From contig UQDP01000027.1 of the NCBI GenBank assembly GCA_900539845.1, forward strand, positions 1-19,441: a DNA stretch of 19,441 bases. Direction: 5' to 3'. Positions 1 through 7,756 of this stretch are shown here, in pieces. The position numbers and the translations under genes were made by a program. The notes below the pieces were generated by a model. The model did no database searches. It was not told the DNA's origin and saw only the letters and a list, made by a program, of their open reading frames with translations. This DNA is from an uncultured Oscillospiraceae bacterium (lineage in GTDB: Bacteria > Bacillota > Clostridia > Oscillospirales > Acutalibacteraceae). The first letter of the stretch is position 1; every line of letters starts with the position of its first letter.

Positions 1-52
1 CAGCGTGTAGGGATACATACTTTTCTTATTTTATAACTTTTTCTACACGCTG
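1..52. repeat. Inverted repeat at the left edge
   Basis: CAGCGTGTAG (1-10) is the exact reverse complement of CTACACGCTG (43-52), separated by an AT-rich 32-base loop. It lies next to a second hairpin (53-83). Its function is unknown. It could be part of a terminator or regulatory structure of a gene outside the window. Confidence 0.5.
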
Positions 53-83
53 AAACTCCTGAAGAAACAATCTTCAGGAGTTT
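53..83 (-). terminator. Hairpin ending the dockerin-protein gene
   Basis: A perfect 13-bp stem (53-65 with 71-83) has a 5-base loop and sits just past the stop codon of the minus-strand gene. The trailing T run is only three bases before other sequence, so termination efficiency is uncertain. The position supports a transcript end. Confidence 0.6.
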
Positions 84-97
84 ACATATTTATGGCA

Positions 98-1255
98 TTA
101 TTGCGGTTTTGTTTTGCGCAGAGCTGAAAAATCACGGACGTTTATCACACCGTCCGAATTCAGATCGTATACGGGATCAAAATCCGCATCGCCGGCACAA
201 GAGTTCATTCTTTTTTCCATTTCATTTGCGGCTACATTATAAATATTTATAAGGAGCCTGTAATCACGCACACTGACAACCGAATCGGCATCCATATCAT
301 AAACCGCGTCAAAATCGCTGTCCGTACTTGAAGAATTAAGATGGGACATAAAATCGGAATAGATCTGCGCGCCTGTTTCGGTGTAATTGCCGGTGCAGGA
401 ATAGCCGCATTTTGTGCAGGTATAGACAGTACCTGCAGGCGTGAGCCATCCCGGCTCGAGCGGAGACTCGGTATAACTGTGAATGCAGTCAACGATCTCA
501 AATGTTGCGGTTGTTGTGTATCCCATAAAATGAGCCGTGACGGTATGATAACCGACAGTTTCGTCACAGTCTGAAAGATCAAGGAGTATATCACAGCCGT
601 TCAGATAAGGGATCACAGTAGCGGTTCTCTCCCAAGTATAAAGTTTCCCGTCTGCGTAAACCACTTTGAAGCTGAGATCGTTCAGCAGTCTTTCCGTTGT
701 AAATTCATCAAGCTCATAGACCTGGCGCTCCTTTGTTCCGTTAACAAAGAGATGAAGATTATCATCGGACGGGATCTCGGCGGCGCCGCCGCTTATCATT
801 TTTATGTTAAACTGACCGCAGGAATTGAAATATCCGTTTGTAAACGCGAATTTATAATAATAGGTCTTGCCTTTTTCAAGATACGCCGTGTGGCTGAATA
901 CAAATCGGTTATCCTCGTTTTTTTCATCGGGGCTGTAGCTTGCGCAAATCAAGTTCTCCTGCGCATCATACAGCTCTGTTTTCATTTTTTTCTTTGTTGT
1001 TACGGTAACGGTATATTCAGCGGAATACTGAGGGGTAAAGTCACACCAATAGTAATATTTCCAGTTATCGTTTTGAAAATAATCATTATTACCCGTCGTA
1101 AGATCCATCTGTGAAAACAGAGCGTTTTTCAGATAGTGGAACTCGATGGGTGTGTTTGGAAAAAAGCTTTCAGCCTTGGCGTTCAGATCCGCGGGAATCA
1201 AAACCGTTACGAAAACAAGAAAGCAGCAGATCAGCGGAACTATTTTCCTTTTCAT
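98..1255 (-). CDS. Secreted protein with PPC-like, Ig-like and dockerin-like modules
   Basis: This is probably an exported protein that docks onto a cohesin-bearing scaffold at the cell surface. The start is taken at the ATG at 1255, because an ACGGAAGTG ribosome site lies 7 bases upstream and the product then begins MKRK followed by a hydrophobic signal peptide (about residues 5-27). The frame stays open upstream to 1315 without a better start. Residues about 60-155 resemble a bacterial pre-peptidase C-terminal (PPC) beta fold. Residues about 170-255 resemble a bacterial Ig-like domain ending in a VTAHFMGYTTTATFEI strand pattern. A short Cys/His stretch with CTKCGYSC follows. The C-terminus has two calcium loops, DMDADSVVSVRD (about 320-331) and DLNSDGVINVRD (about 364-375), with the D-x-D/N-x-D pattern of type I dockerins. 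No catalytic domain is visible. Its specific binding partner cannot be told from the sequence. Confidence 0.75.
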   Translation of the reverse strand: MKRKIVPLICCFLVFVTVLIPADLNAKAESFFPNTPIEFHYLKNALFSQMDLTTGNNDYFQNDNWKYYYWCDFTPQYSAEYTVTVTTKKKMKTELYDAQENLICASYSPDEKNEDNRFVFSHTAYLEKGKTYYYKFAFTNGYFNSCGQFNIKMISGGAAEIPSDDNLHLFVNGTKERQVYELDEFTTERLLNDLSFKVVYADGKLYTWERTATVIPYLNGCDILLDLSDCDETVGYHTVTAHFMGYTTTATFEIVDCIHSYTESPLEPGWLTPAGTVYTCTKCGYSCTGNYTETGAQIYSDFMSHLNSSSTDSDFDAVYDMDADSVVSVRDYRLLINIYNVAANEMEKRMNSCAGDADFDPVYDLNSDGVINVRDFSALRKTKPQ

Positions 1256-1277
1256 ATGTACACTTCCGTATATTTCA

Positions 1278-1304
1278 AAAGGCGCCTTTAGAAAAGACGC
1301 CTTT
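1278..1304 (-). terminator. Terminator of the efp group
   Basis: AAAGGCG (1278-1284) pairs with CGCCTTT (1298-1304), and CTTT pairs with AAAG inside it across one C/A mismatch, leaving an AGA loop. On the minus strand it is followed by TTTTG. It sits just after the stop of the zinc-ribbon gene and before the dockerin-protein start. Confidence 0.65.
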
Positions 1305-1311
1305 GACAAGA

Positions 1312-1728
1312 TCAATCTTCTTTTTCTTCAGCCTCTTCGGCGTCATCATCCTCGATCTCGAATTCAAGATATTCGCCGCAGGCGGGGCATTCGATTCCGC
1401 CTTCCATCACCGTATCCTCGTCAACGGTGAATTCCTCGCCGCAGGATGGACATGTGATCGAATAATCCTCGCCGCAGCAGTCGTCGCAGGCGCAGCAGTC
1501 ATCATCACATTCCGCCAAATAATCTTCAACGTCAGCAAGATCATCGTCGATTCCGTCTACCTGCTCTGCAAGAAGATCCATATCCTCATTGACATCATCA
1601 ATGTCCTCAATCATATTCTCAAGCACATCAATAATCGCCTTGAACATTTTGGTTTCTTTCTTATTGTCGTCAAAATCAAGTCCGTCAAGCAGACCCTTGA
1701 GATATCCGAGGCTTTCAGTTGTGTTCAT
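1312..1728 (-). CDS. Acidic zinc-ribbon protein, CD1247 N-terminal domain family
   Basis: A 138-residue, very acidic protein. Residues 1-70 are predicted helical and charged (heptad-like DDVNEDMDLLAEQVDGIDDDL). A cysteine cluster follows (CDDDCCACDDCC, about 75-86). Then comes a C-terminal zinc ribbon with two CxxC knuckles, CPSC and CPAC, spaced about 20 residues apart, and a Glu/Asp-rich tail. Proteins of this layout, named after C. difficile CD1247, commonly sit beside efp in Clostridia; this is recalled knowledge. The ATG has an AAAGGATG ribosome site and lies 18 bases after the efp stop, so the two are probably co-transcribed. The biochemical role is not known. Metal binding is inferred from the cysteines. 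Confidence 0.75.
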   Translation of the reverse strand: MNTTESLGYLKGLLDGLDFDDNKKETKMFKAIIDVLENMIEDIDDVNEDMDLLAEQVDGIDDDLADVEDYLAECDDDCCACDDCCGEDYSITCPSCGEEFTVDEDTVMEGGIECPACGEYLEFEIEDDDAEEAEEKED

Positions 1729-1746
1729 AATACATCCTTTCCGAGC

Positions 1747-2304
1747 TTATGCGCGCTCCATATATTCACAGGTTCTTGTATCCACGCGGATTTTGTCGCC
1801 CTCATTGATAAAGAGCGGCACTCTGATCTCCGCGCCGGTCTCAAGCGTTGCCGGCTTGAGAGTGTTGGTGGCAGTATTGCCTTTAAAGCCGGGATCGGTC
1901 TTTGTTACTTCAAGAGTAACGAAGGTAGGCGGCTCAACGCCGAATACCTTTCCTTTATAGGAAAGAACACGGCAGATATCGTTTTCCTTAACGAACTTGA
2001 AGTTGTCGCTGAGGTCGCTTTCCGAAACGGGAACCATATCAAATGTTTCCTGATCCATAAAGTAATAAATGCCGTCGTCGTTATATGAATACACCATATC
2101 CTTTCTTTCAATAAAGGCGGTGGGGAACTTTTCCGTTGGGTTGAATGTTCTTTCAACTACCGAGCCCTGAATCACGTTTTTGATCTTTGCTCTTACGAAA
2201 GCAGCTCCCTTACCCGGCTTTACATGCTGAAATTCCACGATCTGATAAACCTGACCGTCCATTTCAAAAGTAACGCCGTTTCTGAAATCACCTGCTGTTA
2301 CCAT
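1747..2304 (-). CDS. efp: Translation elongation factor P
   Basis: EF-P binds between the P and E sites of the ribosome and rescues stalling at consecutive prolines. The 185-residue length is typical. Residues 1-62 form the KOW-like N-domain with the conserved loop [14 protein letters not shown]. Lys32 at the loop tip is the position that is modified in many bacteria. The central and C-terminal OB domains end in the usual signature around [35 protein letters not shown]. The start is fixed by a GGAGG site (2314-2318) 9 bases from the ATG. The gene lies 44 bases after aroQ with no terminator between them, matching the common Firmicutes aroQ-efp grouping. No lysine-modifying enzyme is in the window. 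Confidence 0.97.
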   Translation of the reverse strand: MVTAGDFRNGVTFEMDGQVYQIVEFQHVKPGKGAAFVRAKIKNVIQGSVVERTFNPTEKFPTAFIERKDMVYSYNDDGIYYFMDQETFDMVPVSESDLSDNFKFVKENDICRVLSYKGKVFGVEPPTFVTLEVTKTDPGFKGNTATNTLKPATLETGAEIRVPLFINEGDKIRVDTRTCEYMERA

Positions 2305-2348
2305 AATATTATACCTCCAAAATTCATTATTCTTAATACAGATTTATT

Positions 2349-2786
2349 TTATAATATTTCCAATAATAAATCAATACCCATTTTATAGCTGTCTTTGCCG
2401 TAACCGCATATCTGTTTTTTGCAGACTTCGGTAATAACTGATTTTTTTCTGAAATCCTCACGGTTGTGGATATCGCTCATATGCACCTCAACAAAGGGCA
2501 CAAACTCCGCCACTGACTCTATCGCGTCTCTGATCGCATAGGAATAATGCGTATACGCGCCGGCATTGATGATCACGCCGTCATACTCTTCCCTGCTCTG
2601 CTGGATAACATCAATGATATCGCCTTCATGATTGGACTGAAAAAAGCTCATTTTGGCGCCGCGCGCTTTGCCGTATATTTTAAGCTCTTCATTTATAGCC
2701 TTGAGCGTTTCCGTACCGTACACATTCTTTTTTCTTATTCCCGTCATATTGAGATTGGGACCGTTGAGCACAAGTATTTTCTTCAA
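2349..2786 (-). CDS. aroQ: Type II 3-dehydroquinate dehydratase
   Basis: This enzyme dehydrates 3-dehydroquinate to 3-dehydroshikimate in the shikimate pathway. Conserved features are in order: KKILVLNGPNLNMTG at the N-terminus, the catalytic Tyr in VYGTETL (about residue 23), FQSNHEGDIIDVIQ, the substrate-binding NAGAYTHYS, and the catalytic-His segment EVHMSDIHNREDFR. The family's usual REP before the Tyr is RKK here. The frame is open up to 2867, but that upstream ATG lies in the rpsU terminator stem and the extra 27 residues fit no family member. The start is therefore placed at the TTG at 2786, giving 145 residues, the normal size. Its ribosome site (GAAAGG) is rather distant at about 13 bases, so the exact start is uncertain. 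It is probably co-transcribed with efp. Confidence 0.93.
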   Translation of the reverse strand: MKKILVLNGPNLNMTGIRKKNVYGTETLKAINEELKIYGKARGAKMSFFQSNHEGDIIDVIQQSREEYDGVIINAGAYTHYSYAIRDAIESVAEFVPFVEVHMSDIHNREDFRKKSVITEVCKKQICGYGKDSYKMGIDLLLEIL

Positions 2787-2865
2787 TGAAACAACACAGC
2801 CTTTCAACAAATGATCGCCTGCGCCGCGAAAGCTGTTCACAGGCGTTTTCTTCATAAAGAAAATC

Positions 2866-2891
2866 AAGGGGAACGAATCGCCGTTCCCCTT
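2866..2891 (-). terminator. Terminator of rpsU
   Basis: AAGGGGAACG (2866-2875) pairs perfectly with CGTTCCCCTT (2882-2891) around a 6-base loop. On the minus strand it is followed by a TTGATTTTCTTT stretch. It begins 10 bases past the rpsU stop codon. Confidence 0.8.
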
Positions 2892-2901
2892 TTATGTAAG
2901 A

Positions 2902-3078
2902 TTATTTATACTTTCTTTTGCGAGCGGCTTCACTCTTCTTCTTACGAGCAACCGAAGGCTTTTCATAATGCTCTCTTTTGCGTACTTCCTGAATAATGCC
3001 GTCGCGAGAAGTCTGCCGCTTAAAACGGCGGATAGCGCTGTCAAGAGATTCATTTTCTTTAATTCTGACCTGGCTCAC
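2902..3078 (-). CDS. rpsU: 30S ribosomal protein S21
   Basis: A 58-residue basic protein of the small ribosomal subunit. The translation begins [21 protein letters not shown] and continues through [21 protein letters not shown] to a Lys/Arg-rich tail ([15 protein letters not shown]), the standard S21 pattern and length. The start codon is GTG at 3078. It is fixed by a strong GGAGGGAGGG purine tract 7 bases upstream and by agreement with the family N-terminus. The gene has its own consensus promoter and its own terminator, so it is a single-gene transcript. Confidence 0.96.
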   Translation of the reverse strand: MSQVRIKENESLDSAIRRFKRQTSRDGIIQEVRKREHYEKPSVARKKKSEAARKRKYK

Positions 3079-3149
3079 TTACATTCCCTCCCTCCGACCT
3101 GCTGTCAGGGGTAATCGCTAAATTTGATATCTTTAAATATCCGAGCAAG

Positions 3150-3178
3150 ATTATAAACAAATATGATTGAATTGTCAA
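3150..3178 (-). promoter_or_regulatory. Consensus vegetative promoter of rpsU
   Basis: On the minus strand TTGACA (3173-3178) and TATAAT (3150-3155) are separated by exactly 17 bases. Both hexamers match the housekeeping sigma consensus perfectly, as expected for a highly expressed ribosomal gene. The start codon lies about 70 bases downstream. Confidence 0.9.
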
Positions 3179-3315
3179 GCATTTTAGCAAATAATGTATA
3201 AATGAAATGAAAAAAGCCGCAGCCGTTCACCTTAAATACTATTATTTAAATAAAAATAAAGGCAATAAAATCACGATATTGAAAAATCAGGGTGCTCTTC
3301 TAAAGATTTACATTA

Positions 3316-3843
3316 TCAGACTTTTCCTGAAGTGGAGCCGAAACCGCCGTCGCGCACACCGCTGGCACAGTCATCCTGGGTAATACCGAACTGAAGAAAG
3401 ATGCCCTGCGCAAATCCGTCGCCTGCACTGAGCGTTACAGTATGTCCGTCATCATGGGCGTCACAGGAAAGCTTTATCATAATATGCCCTTCGTTTGATG
3501 AATTGTAATAATCCGCGTCAATAATGCCAACCGTGTTGTCCAGCTGAACACGATGCTTGAAGCCGAGCCCCGAACGCGGAAAGATCTGAAGCACCCAGCC
3601 GTCGTCTATCTTAGCCCTTATACCGGTGGGTATCAGAACGCTTTCGCCTTTTTTGAGCGTTATATCAGCCGGTGCATAAAAATCATATCCTGCAGAGCCT
3701 GAAGTTGCTCTCTGAGGAAGTTTGATAGAATCATAAACAGCTCTCACATCGCCGCAATCGGGAAAATTCTTTTTGAAATCAGCCGCAAACTGTTCAAAGC
3801 TGACCTTTTGATATTCGGCTATTCTTTGCATATCGGTCACCAT
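3316..3843 (-). CDS. dut: dUTP diphosphatase (dUTPase)
   Basis: Hydrolyses dUTP to dUMP and pyrophosphate, keeping uracil out of DNA and feeding thymidylate synthesis. All five trimeric-dUTPase motifs are visible: SGSAGYDFYA (about 48-57), PRSGLG (89-94), NTVGIIDADYYN (103-114), GDGFAQGIF (141-149) and the flexible C-terminal RDGGFGSTSGK (164-174). The catalytic Asp lies in motif 3. The protein has about 38 extra N-terminal residues compared with typical bacterial forms. The ATG at 3843 sits very close to the AAAGGA site, so the GTG next to it or the ATG at 3831 could be the real start. A good promoter lies immediately upstream. Nothing suggests a phage origin here. Confidence 0.93.
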   Translation of the reverse strand: MVTDMQRIAEYQKVSFEQFAADFKKNFPDCGDVRAVYDSIKLPQRATSGSAGYDFYAPADITLKKGESVLIPTGIRAKIDDGWVLQIFPRSGLGFKHRVQLDNTVGIIDADYYNSSNEGHIMIKLSCDAHDDGHTVTLSAGDGFAQGIFLQFGITQDDCASGVRDGGFGSTSGKV

Positions 3844-3866
3844 ATCCTTTAAAATAGTACCGAATT

Positions 3867-3895
3867 ATTTTAACATCTTTTTCGGCGTTTTTCAA
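3867..3895 (-). promoter_or_regulatory. Promoter of dut
   Basis: On the minus strand TTGAAA (3890-3895) and TAAAAT (3867-3872) are separated by 17 bases. They match the vegetative consensus at five of six positions each. The dut start codon is about 23 bases downstream of the -10 box, leaving a short leader. Confidence 0.75.
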
Positions 3896-4015
3896 CACAA
3901 ACATCCGAAATCAAGTTAAACGACACACATTTCGCCCTTAAAGCTGTGCGTGCCGATGAAGACCCTGCCATTTATACGCTTTTCGGTATGATATTGCGTT
4001 ATTCCGATTCGATTA

Positions 4016-4549
4016 TTATAAAGATAAACAAAAATTAATAAACGCAATCAAAAGCAATAACACAAGCAAGACTTTATTGGCCTTTGCTTGGTTTCGCTTA
4101 AAAATGATATGGAACAAATGATAGGCGCAAGCGCCTAAAAAAGCACCGAACGTATTGCTGATGATATCGGTCACATCCGATACGCCGAGCTGAAGCACAT
4201 ATTGCAAGACCTCTATAACAACACTGCAAACAAACGGGATCAGTATTGAAACCCAACGGATCTTGCTTTTGCGAAGCCGCATTTGAATTAAAAAACCAAA
4301 CGGAAAAAATAAAAGAACATTCAGCAGAATATCGCGAAACATACCGCCGCGGTCCACATTCCAATCCGCAAACGGTATCAGATTAAGGCTGTTTACCCGA
4401 TAACGGTCTGCGGAAAAAATCTGAGTGATAGGAACGTATTTAAACAAAGTCATATCCATTACTGCGTCAAAATAAGATAGAAAAATAATCAGCAGCAATA
4501 TTGTATAAATGATTTTCCTTTGTTTTTGCGAAAGTTTTATTCTGTTCAT
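4016..4549 (-). CDS. VanZ-family membrane protein (short form)
   Basis: A 177-residue integral membrane protein. The VanZ signature is clear: LLNVLLFFPFGFLIQM, then EVLQYVLQLGVSDVTDIISNTFGAFLGA. About five hydrophobic segments are present (near residues 12-30, 73-90, 98-115, 130-150 and 158-176). VanZ proteins were first linked to low-level teicoplanin resistance, but most members have no known function and may act on the cell envelope. The ATG at 4549 has a GGGAG site 6 bases upstream. It lies 39 bases behind a second, longer VanZ gene with no terminator between, so the two form a tandem operon. Confidence 0.85.
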   Translation of the reverse strand: MNRIKLSQKQRKIIYTILLLIIFLSYFDAVMDMTLFKYVPITQIFSADRYRVNSLNLIPFADWNVDRGGMFRDILLNVLLFFPFGFLIQMRLRKSKIRWVSILIPFVCSVVIEVLQYVLQLGVSDVTDIISNTFGAFLGACAYHLFHIIFKRNQAKANKVLLVLLLLIAFINFCLSL

Positions 4550-4588
4550 TTGAATCTCCCATCCTTATTGATTTTCATATTCTTGTTT

Positions 4589-5986
4589 TCACTTCAGCGC
4601 AGGAATGCATATACTCTCTTCGCTGCTCTCGCCGCCGGATACAACTTCACAGTTGAAACAATACATTGGCTGATAAAAGCCTTTCGTATCCTCGCTGAAC
4701 TCGATTTGACAGTTCTTTATCTTAAGCTCGTAGACTTCCGGCAGGTAATATCCGGGGAATTTTCCGGCTTTGATACGATCCAAAGCGTCCCAAACACTGA
4801 TGATATCCTCGCTTGAAACACAATCGAGCCGGATGATATGATTTTCTATACTGACGATCTCCCCGCTGTCGATAACGGAACAATACAGATAGCCTTGGAG
4901 AAGCCCGTTTTCCGTTTGCCGATCCACGCGGAATGCATACCAATCCCCTTCCGCAACCTCACAGTAGCAGTCTTGGGGCAGATCGATATGATATTCTTTC
5001 AAAGCCTTGCGGACAGTCGCAGCCGGAAACGGTGTAGACGGTCGGATCTTTGATTCCATCTGAAAATATGCCGTATTTTCAAATTTATAAGAACCGTCTT
5101 CTGTATTCATCGTAAACTCGTAATTTCCATCAACAGAATGCATACGGTATGTCCCGTTCTCGTACAATTCCGTTGAGCCATCCATCTCGGCATTCGCGGC
5201 GGAGAACAGCTCGGCGGCTTTTGCATGCGCCTCCTCCTTTGACAGGGCTGTTGGTTTATATACCATTGCCGTTGTATCAAAATCCGCAAGCGTATCCACC
5301 GTGACCGTCTTATTTCTCATATTCTGCTGTTCGTAATACGCGAACTCCAAATTACCGTAAGGCTGCAGCTCATACACTAAAAAGATGACGCAGAAAACGG
5401 CAGCCACGGCAAGATACGGCGTAAAATATAACAGTGTTTTTCTGAAACGCCGCCTTTTGGCGATACATATAACGATCTGAAGCGCGCAGAAACCGAGAAA
5501 CGCACCGACAGTATTATTCAAAATATCATCACATTCAAAAACGCCGAGCTTTAGGATATACTGTAATGTTTCAATAACCAATGTGAGCAGGAATCCTGCC
5601 GGTATGACGATATACGCTTTATTAAACTTTTTATGCCAAAGCGGCAAAAGGAACCCGAACGGAACAAAAAGCAGAATATTCAAAACAATATTGAGCCAGT
5701 CTGAACCCGACCATGAATACCACGCCAGACGGTAGCTTGAAAACAGATATTGAATGCCTTCGGTGCTTTCTGTTCTGTCTGCAAAAACGGCACAGGCAAC
5801 GATGAAAAGATACAGAAAACTCACCGCGCCGAGCAGCGGATATTTTTTGTTCAGATTTTTCTGCCCTTTAAAAACTTTTTTGTAGATCAGCCAGCCGATA
5901 AAGAATAAGATCAGCAGCACCGCCAGCGCTGCCGCGCCTATAAACGCATACCGTAAAAGCAGGGGTATGATATGTTCCATTCTCAA
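4589..5986 (-). CDS. VanZ-family membrane protein with large C-terminal domain
   Basis: About 465 residues. The N-terminal half carries about six membrane segments and the VanZ signature (NILLFVPFGFLLPLW; ETLQYILKLGVFECDDILNNTVGAFLGF). After the last membrane helix (PYLAVAAVFCVIFLVYEL, about 190-207) comes a soluble region of about 255 residues. Its end (EDIISVWDALDRIKAGKFPGYY ... YQPMYCFNCEV ... ICIPAL) loosely resembles the PepSY/YycI-type folds found outside the membrane; this is a weak resemblance. The start is set at the TTG at 5986, 8 bases after an AAGGAG site (5995-6000). The ATG at 5980 is possible but 14 bases away. The open frame to 6100 has no ribosome site. It leads the operon with the short VanZ gene. 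Function is unknown. Confidence 0.8.
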   Translation of the reverse strand: MRMEHIIPLLLRYAFIGAAALAVLLILFFIGWLIYKKVFKGQKNLNKKYPLLGAVSFLYLFIVACAVFADRTESTEGIQYLFSSYRLAWYSWSGSDWLNIVLNILLFVPFGFLLPLWHKKFNKAYIVIPAGFLLTLVIETLQYILKLGVFECDDILNNTVGAFLGFCALQIVICIAKRRRFRKTLLYFTPYLAVAAVFCVIFLVYELQPYGNLEFAYYEQQNMRNKTVTVDTLADFDTTAMVYKPTALSKEEAHAKAAELFSAANAEMDGSTELYENGTYRMHSVDGNYEFTMNTEDGSYKFENTAYFQMESKIRPSTPFPAATVRKALKEYHIDLPQDCYCEVAEGDWYAFRVDRQTENGLLQGYLYCSVIDSGEIVSIENHIIRLDCVSSEDIISVWDALDRIKAGKFPGYYLPEVYELKIKNCQIEFSEDTKGFYQPMYCFNCEVVSGGESSEESICIPALK

Positions 5987-6118
5987 AACGATTTCTCCTT
6001 TGCGATAAAGATCAAGACATCCGACACGCTGCGCCGTAACGCCTTCAAATAATAAGTTGTGATTGGAAGGCAAATTGTAACAGAAAAAATAAAAAAACAC
6101 TCCTTATGTTCTGCGGAC

Positions 6119-6147
6119 TGTACAAAACTATCAGTTACAGCTATAAT
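6119..6147 (+). promoter_or_regulatory. Possible promoter of the sigma-factor operon
   Basis: A perfect TATAAT (6142-6147) is preceded at 17 bases by TGTACA (6119-6124), which matches four of six -35 positions. The sigma-factor start codon is 35 bases downstream. Confidence 0.55.
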
Positions 6148-6181
6148 ATTAAAGTACCTTTAGCACGAAAAGAGGATTTTT

Positions 6182-6712
6182 TTGAACAGCGAATACAGGG
6201 ATAAATGCGAAGCGCTTTTCAGGCAGTTTGAGCCGCAGCTGTGCCGGATATGCCGAGTCAAGCTGCGTGGCAGACCCGATGACACGGATGATGTTATTTC
6301 AGATGTGTTCACGGCGCTTTGTGAAAAATTTGAAAAAGACGGCGCGCCGGACAACCCGCGGGCGTGGCTTTACGGAGTCTTAAACAACAAAATTAATTTA
6401 AGGTTCAGAGACATTTATAAAACGGCAGAAAAAGAGACAAGCTTTGACGATCGTGAATACGAACTGCCCTATGCTGATGATCTTATAGATAAAAAAATAG
6501 ACGAAGTTTATAACAGCGAGATCAAAAACAGGCTGCAAAAACTTTTGAGCAGTGACGAATACGAGCTTATAAAAGCCATTCACTTTGAAAAGCTTAAAAT
6601 GAAAGAGGCGGCAGAGCGTTTTGGCAGCACGGAATCCGCTGTTAAACAAAAGCATTACAGAATCTGCCGAAAACTCAGAAAAATCATCGGCAGCCCTGAA
6701 GATCTCATTTAA
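6182..6712 (+). CDS. ECF-type RNA polymerase sigma factor
   Basis: A 176-residue sigma-70-family protein that would redirect RNA polymerase to a small set of promoters. Region 2 occupies about residues 4-68 (CEALFRQFEPQLCRICRVKL, then DDTDDVISDVFTALCEKF and NPRAWLYGVLNNKI). Region 4 occupies about 118-168 and holds a helix-turn-helix (KMKEAAERFGSTESAVKQKHYRICRKLRKI). The start is TTG at 6182, with an AAGAGGA site 5 bases upstream. The next gene, 49 bases downstream, encodes a single-pass membrane protein that is probably its anti-sigma partner. The pair ends at a strong terminator. Its signal is unknown. Confidence 0.88.
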   Translation: MNSEYRDKCEALFRQFEPQLCRICRVKLRGRPDDTDDVISDVFTALCEKFEKDGAPDNPRAWLYGVLNNKINLRFRDIYKTAEKETSFDDREYELPYADDLIDKKIDEVYNSEIKNRLQKLLSSDEYELIKAIHFEKLKMKEAAERFGSTESAVKQKHYRICRKLRKIIGSPEDLI

Positions 6713-6761
6713 GCGTTACTTTTTCGCTGCAGATCCAAACTAATCTTACAGAGGTGATATT

Positions 6762-7592
6762 GTGAAAAATGATACTCTCCTTGAAGCGCTGAAAAAAGGT
6801 TCAGCCTCTTTTACCCTTTCAGAGATCGAAGAGATGATGAACGAAGAACTCAATAAAGATCCGGAAAAAATGGATACCGAACTTATTGATCTCTGCGCAG
6901 AAATCCTTAACAAAGCATATTCGGAAGAAGAAAATGAAAAGCCCAACACAATCTCCGTTTCAAAAGAAAACAACACGAAAAAAGGAAAAAAGATAAAATT
7001 CGGGAAAATACTGCTTATCGCAGCGACCGTGGCGGTAATACTTGCAGTTTCAATTCCCGTTGGCGGAAGATTCTTTCACAGTGACGCGGATGAACAAATT
7101 GCCGATTATACCGGCGATCATTTTCATATGGATCTTCAAAACGGCAATATGGACGCCGAAAAACATTCCGACGGCAGCGACCCGCTGATAAAAGCACTTC
7201 AAAACACCGGCATTCAAGATGTTATTATTCCGGCAGCATTTTTATCGGATCCATATTCCGCGGAGATAAGCTTTACGTACGAAGATGAATACACCATTCA
7301 GGACGAAATAGAATTTAAAAACGAAAGCGAAGGTTTTGAAGGATATATCGCGATAACAAAATATAAAGATAAGGATTTTCTGTTTGCAATAGGCCAATCT
7401 GATTATTCATCCAGATATGACACGGTTAACCAGATAACCGTGAACGGAATGGATGTTCTGATATTCAGCGGAGGCGATATGGACATATCGGTCGCTTACG
7501 TGGACAAGGATACGGATTATTCAATCAGTTTTGATGAGAACTGCACCTTAGAACAGGCAATAGAAATCGTAAAATCATTGGGCAATGAATAA
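6762..7592 (+). CDS. Membrane-anchored probable anti-sigma factor, DUF4367-like
   Basis: A 276-residue protein with a short acidic cytoplasmic N-terminus (1-75), one membrane helix (about 83-101, ILLIAATVAVILAVSIPVG) and an extracellular domain. The last part (VNQITVNGMDVLIFSGGDMDISVAYVDKDTDYSISF ... LEQAIEIVKSLG) has the pattern of DUF4367-type domains found in Firmicutes anti-sigma proteins. The topology and position directly behind an ECF sigma gene suggest that it holds the sigma factor at the membrane. The N-terminus does not show a clear zinc-binding anti-sigma motif, so the role is inferred from context. The GTG start at 6762 has a GAGGTG site 5 bases upstream. Confidence 0.75.
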   Translation: MKNDTLLEALKKGSASFTLSEIEEMMNEELNKDPEKMDTELIDLCAEILNKAYSEEENEKPNTISVSKENNTKKGKKIKFGKILLIAATVAVILAVSIPVGGRFFHSDADEQIADYTGDHFHMDLQNGNMDAEKHSDGSDPLIKALQNTGIQDVIIPAAFLSDPYSAEISFTYEDEYTIQDEIEFKNESEGFEGYIAITKYKDKDFLFAIGQSDYSSRYDTVNQITVNGMDVLIFSGGDMDISVAYVDKDTDYSISFDENCTLEQAIEIVKSLGNE

Positions 7593-7638
7593 GTATTGCA
7601 AACCATTATCCTATAACTTTATCTATAGATAAACCAAT

Positions 7639-7671
7639 AAATCCCCGGTGAGACCGGGGATTTTCATTTTT
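7639..7671 (+). terminator. Terminator of the sigma-factor operon
   Basis: AAATCCCCGGT (7639-7649) pairs perfectly with ACCGGGGATTT (7653-7663) around a GAG loop. It is followed by a T-rich tract reaching 7673. This is a textbook intrinsic terminator 46 bases after the stop codon. Confidence 0.9.
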
Positions 7672-7680
7672 TTGAGCAAT

Positions 7681-7708
7681 AAAAAACTGCCGGGGAACAT
7701 CCCGGCAG
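7681..7708 (-). terminator. Terminator of the MazF-type gene
   Basis: CTGCCGGG (7687-7694) pairs with CCCGGCAG (7701-7708) around a 6-base loop. On the minus strand the stem is followed directly by six Ts. It sits about 50 bases after the stop of the toxin-like gene. Confidence 0.88.
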
Positions 7709-7756
7709 CCGGCGCGTAAGAGCACACGCCTGAAAGCATAACAATATTTAAACGGA

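Noticed and set aside
1111..2088. A 325-codon plus-strand open frame across the zinc-ribbon and efp genes
   Set aside because: It is antisense to two well-supported genes, has no ribosome site or family resemblance, and arises from their codon bias.
2787..2867. A longer AroQ starting at 2867
   Set aside because: The start lies in the rpsU terminator stem, lacks a ribosome site, and the extra residues have no counterpart in the family.
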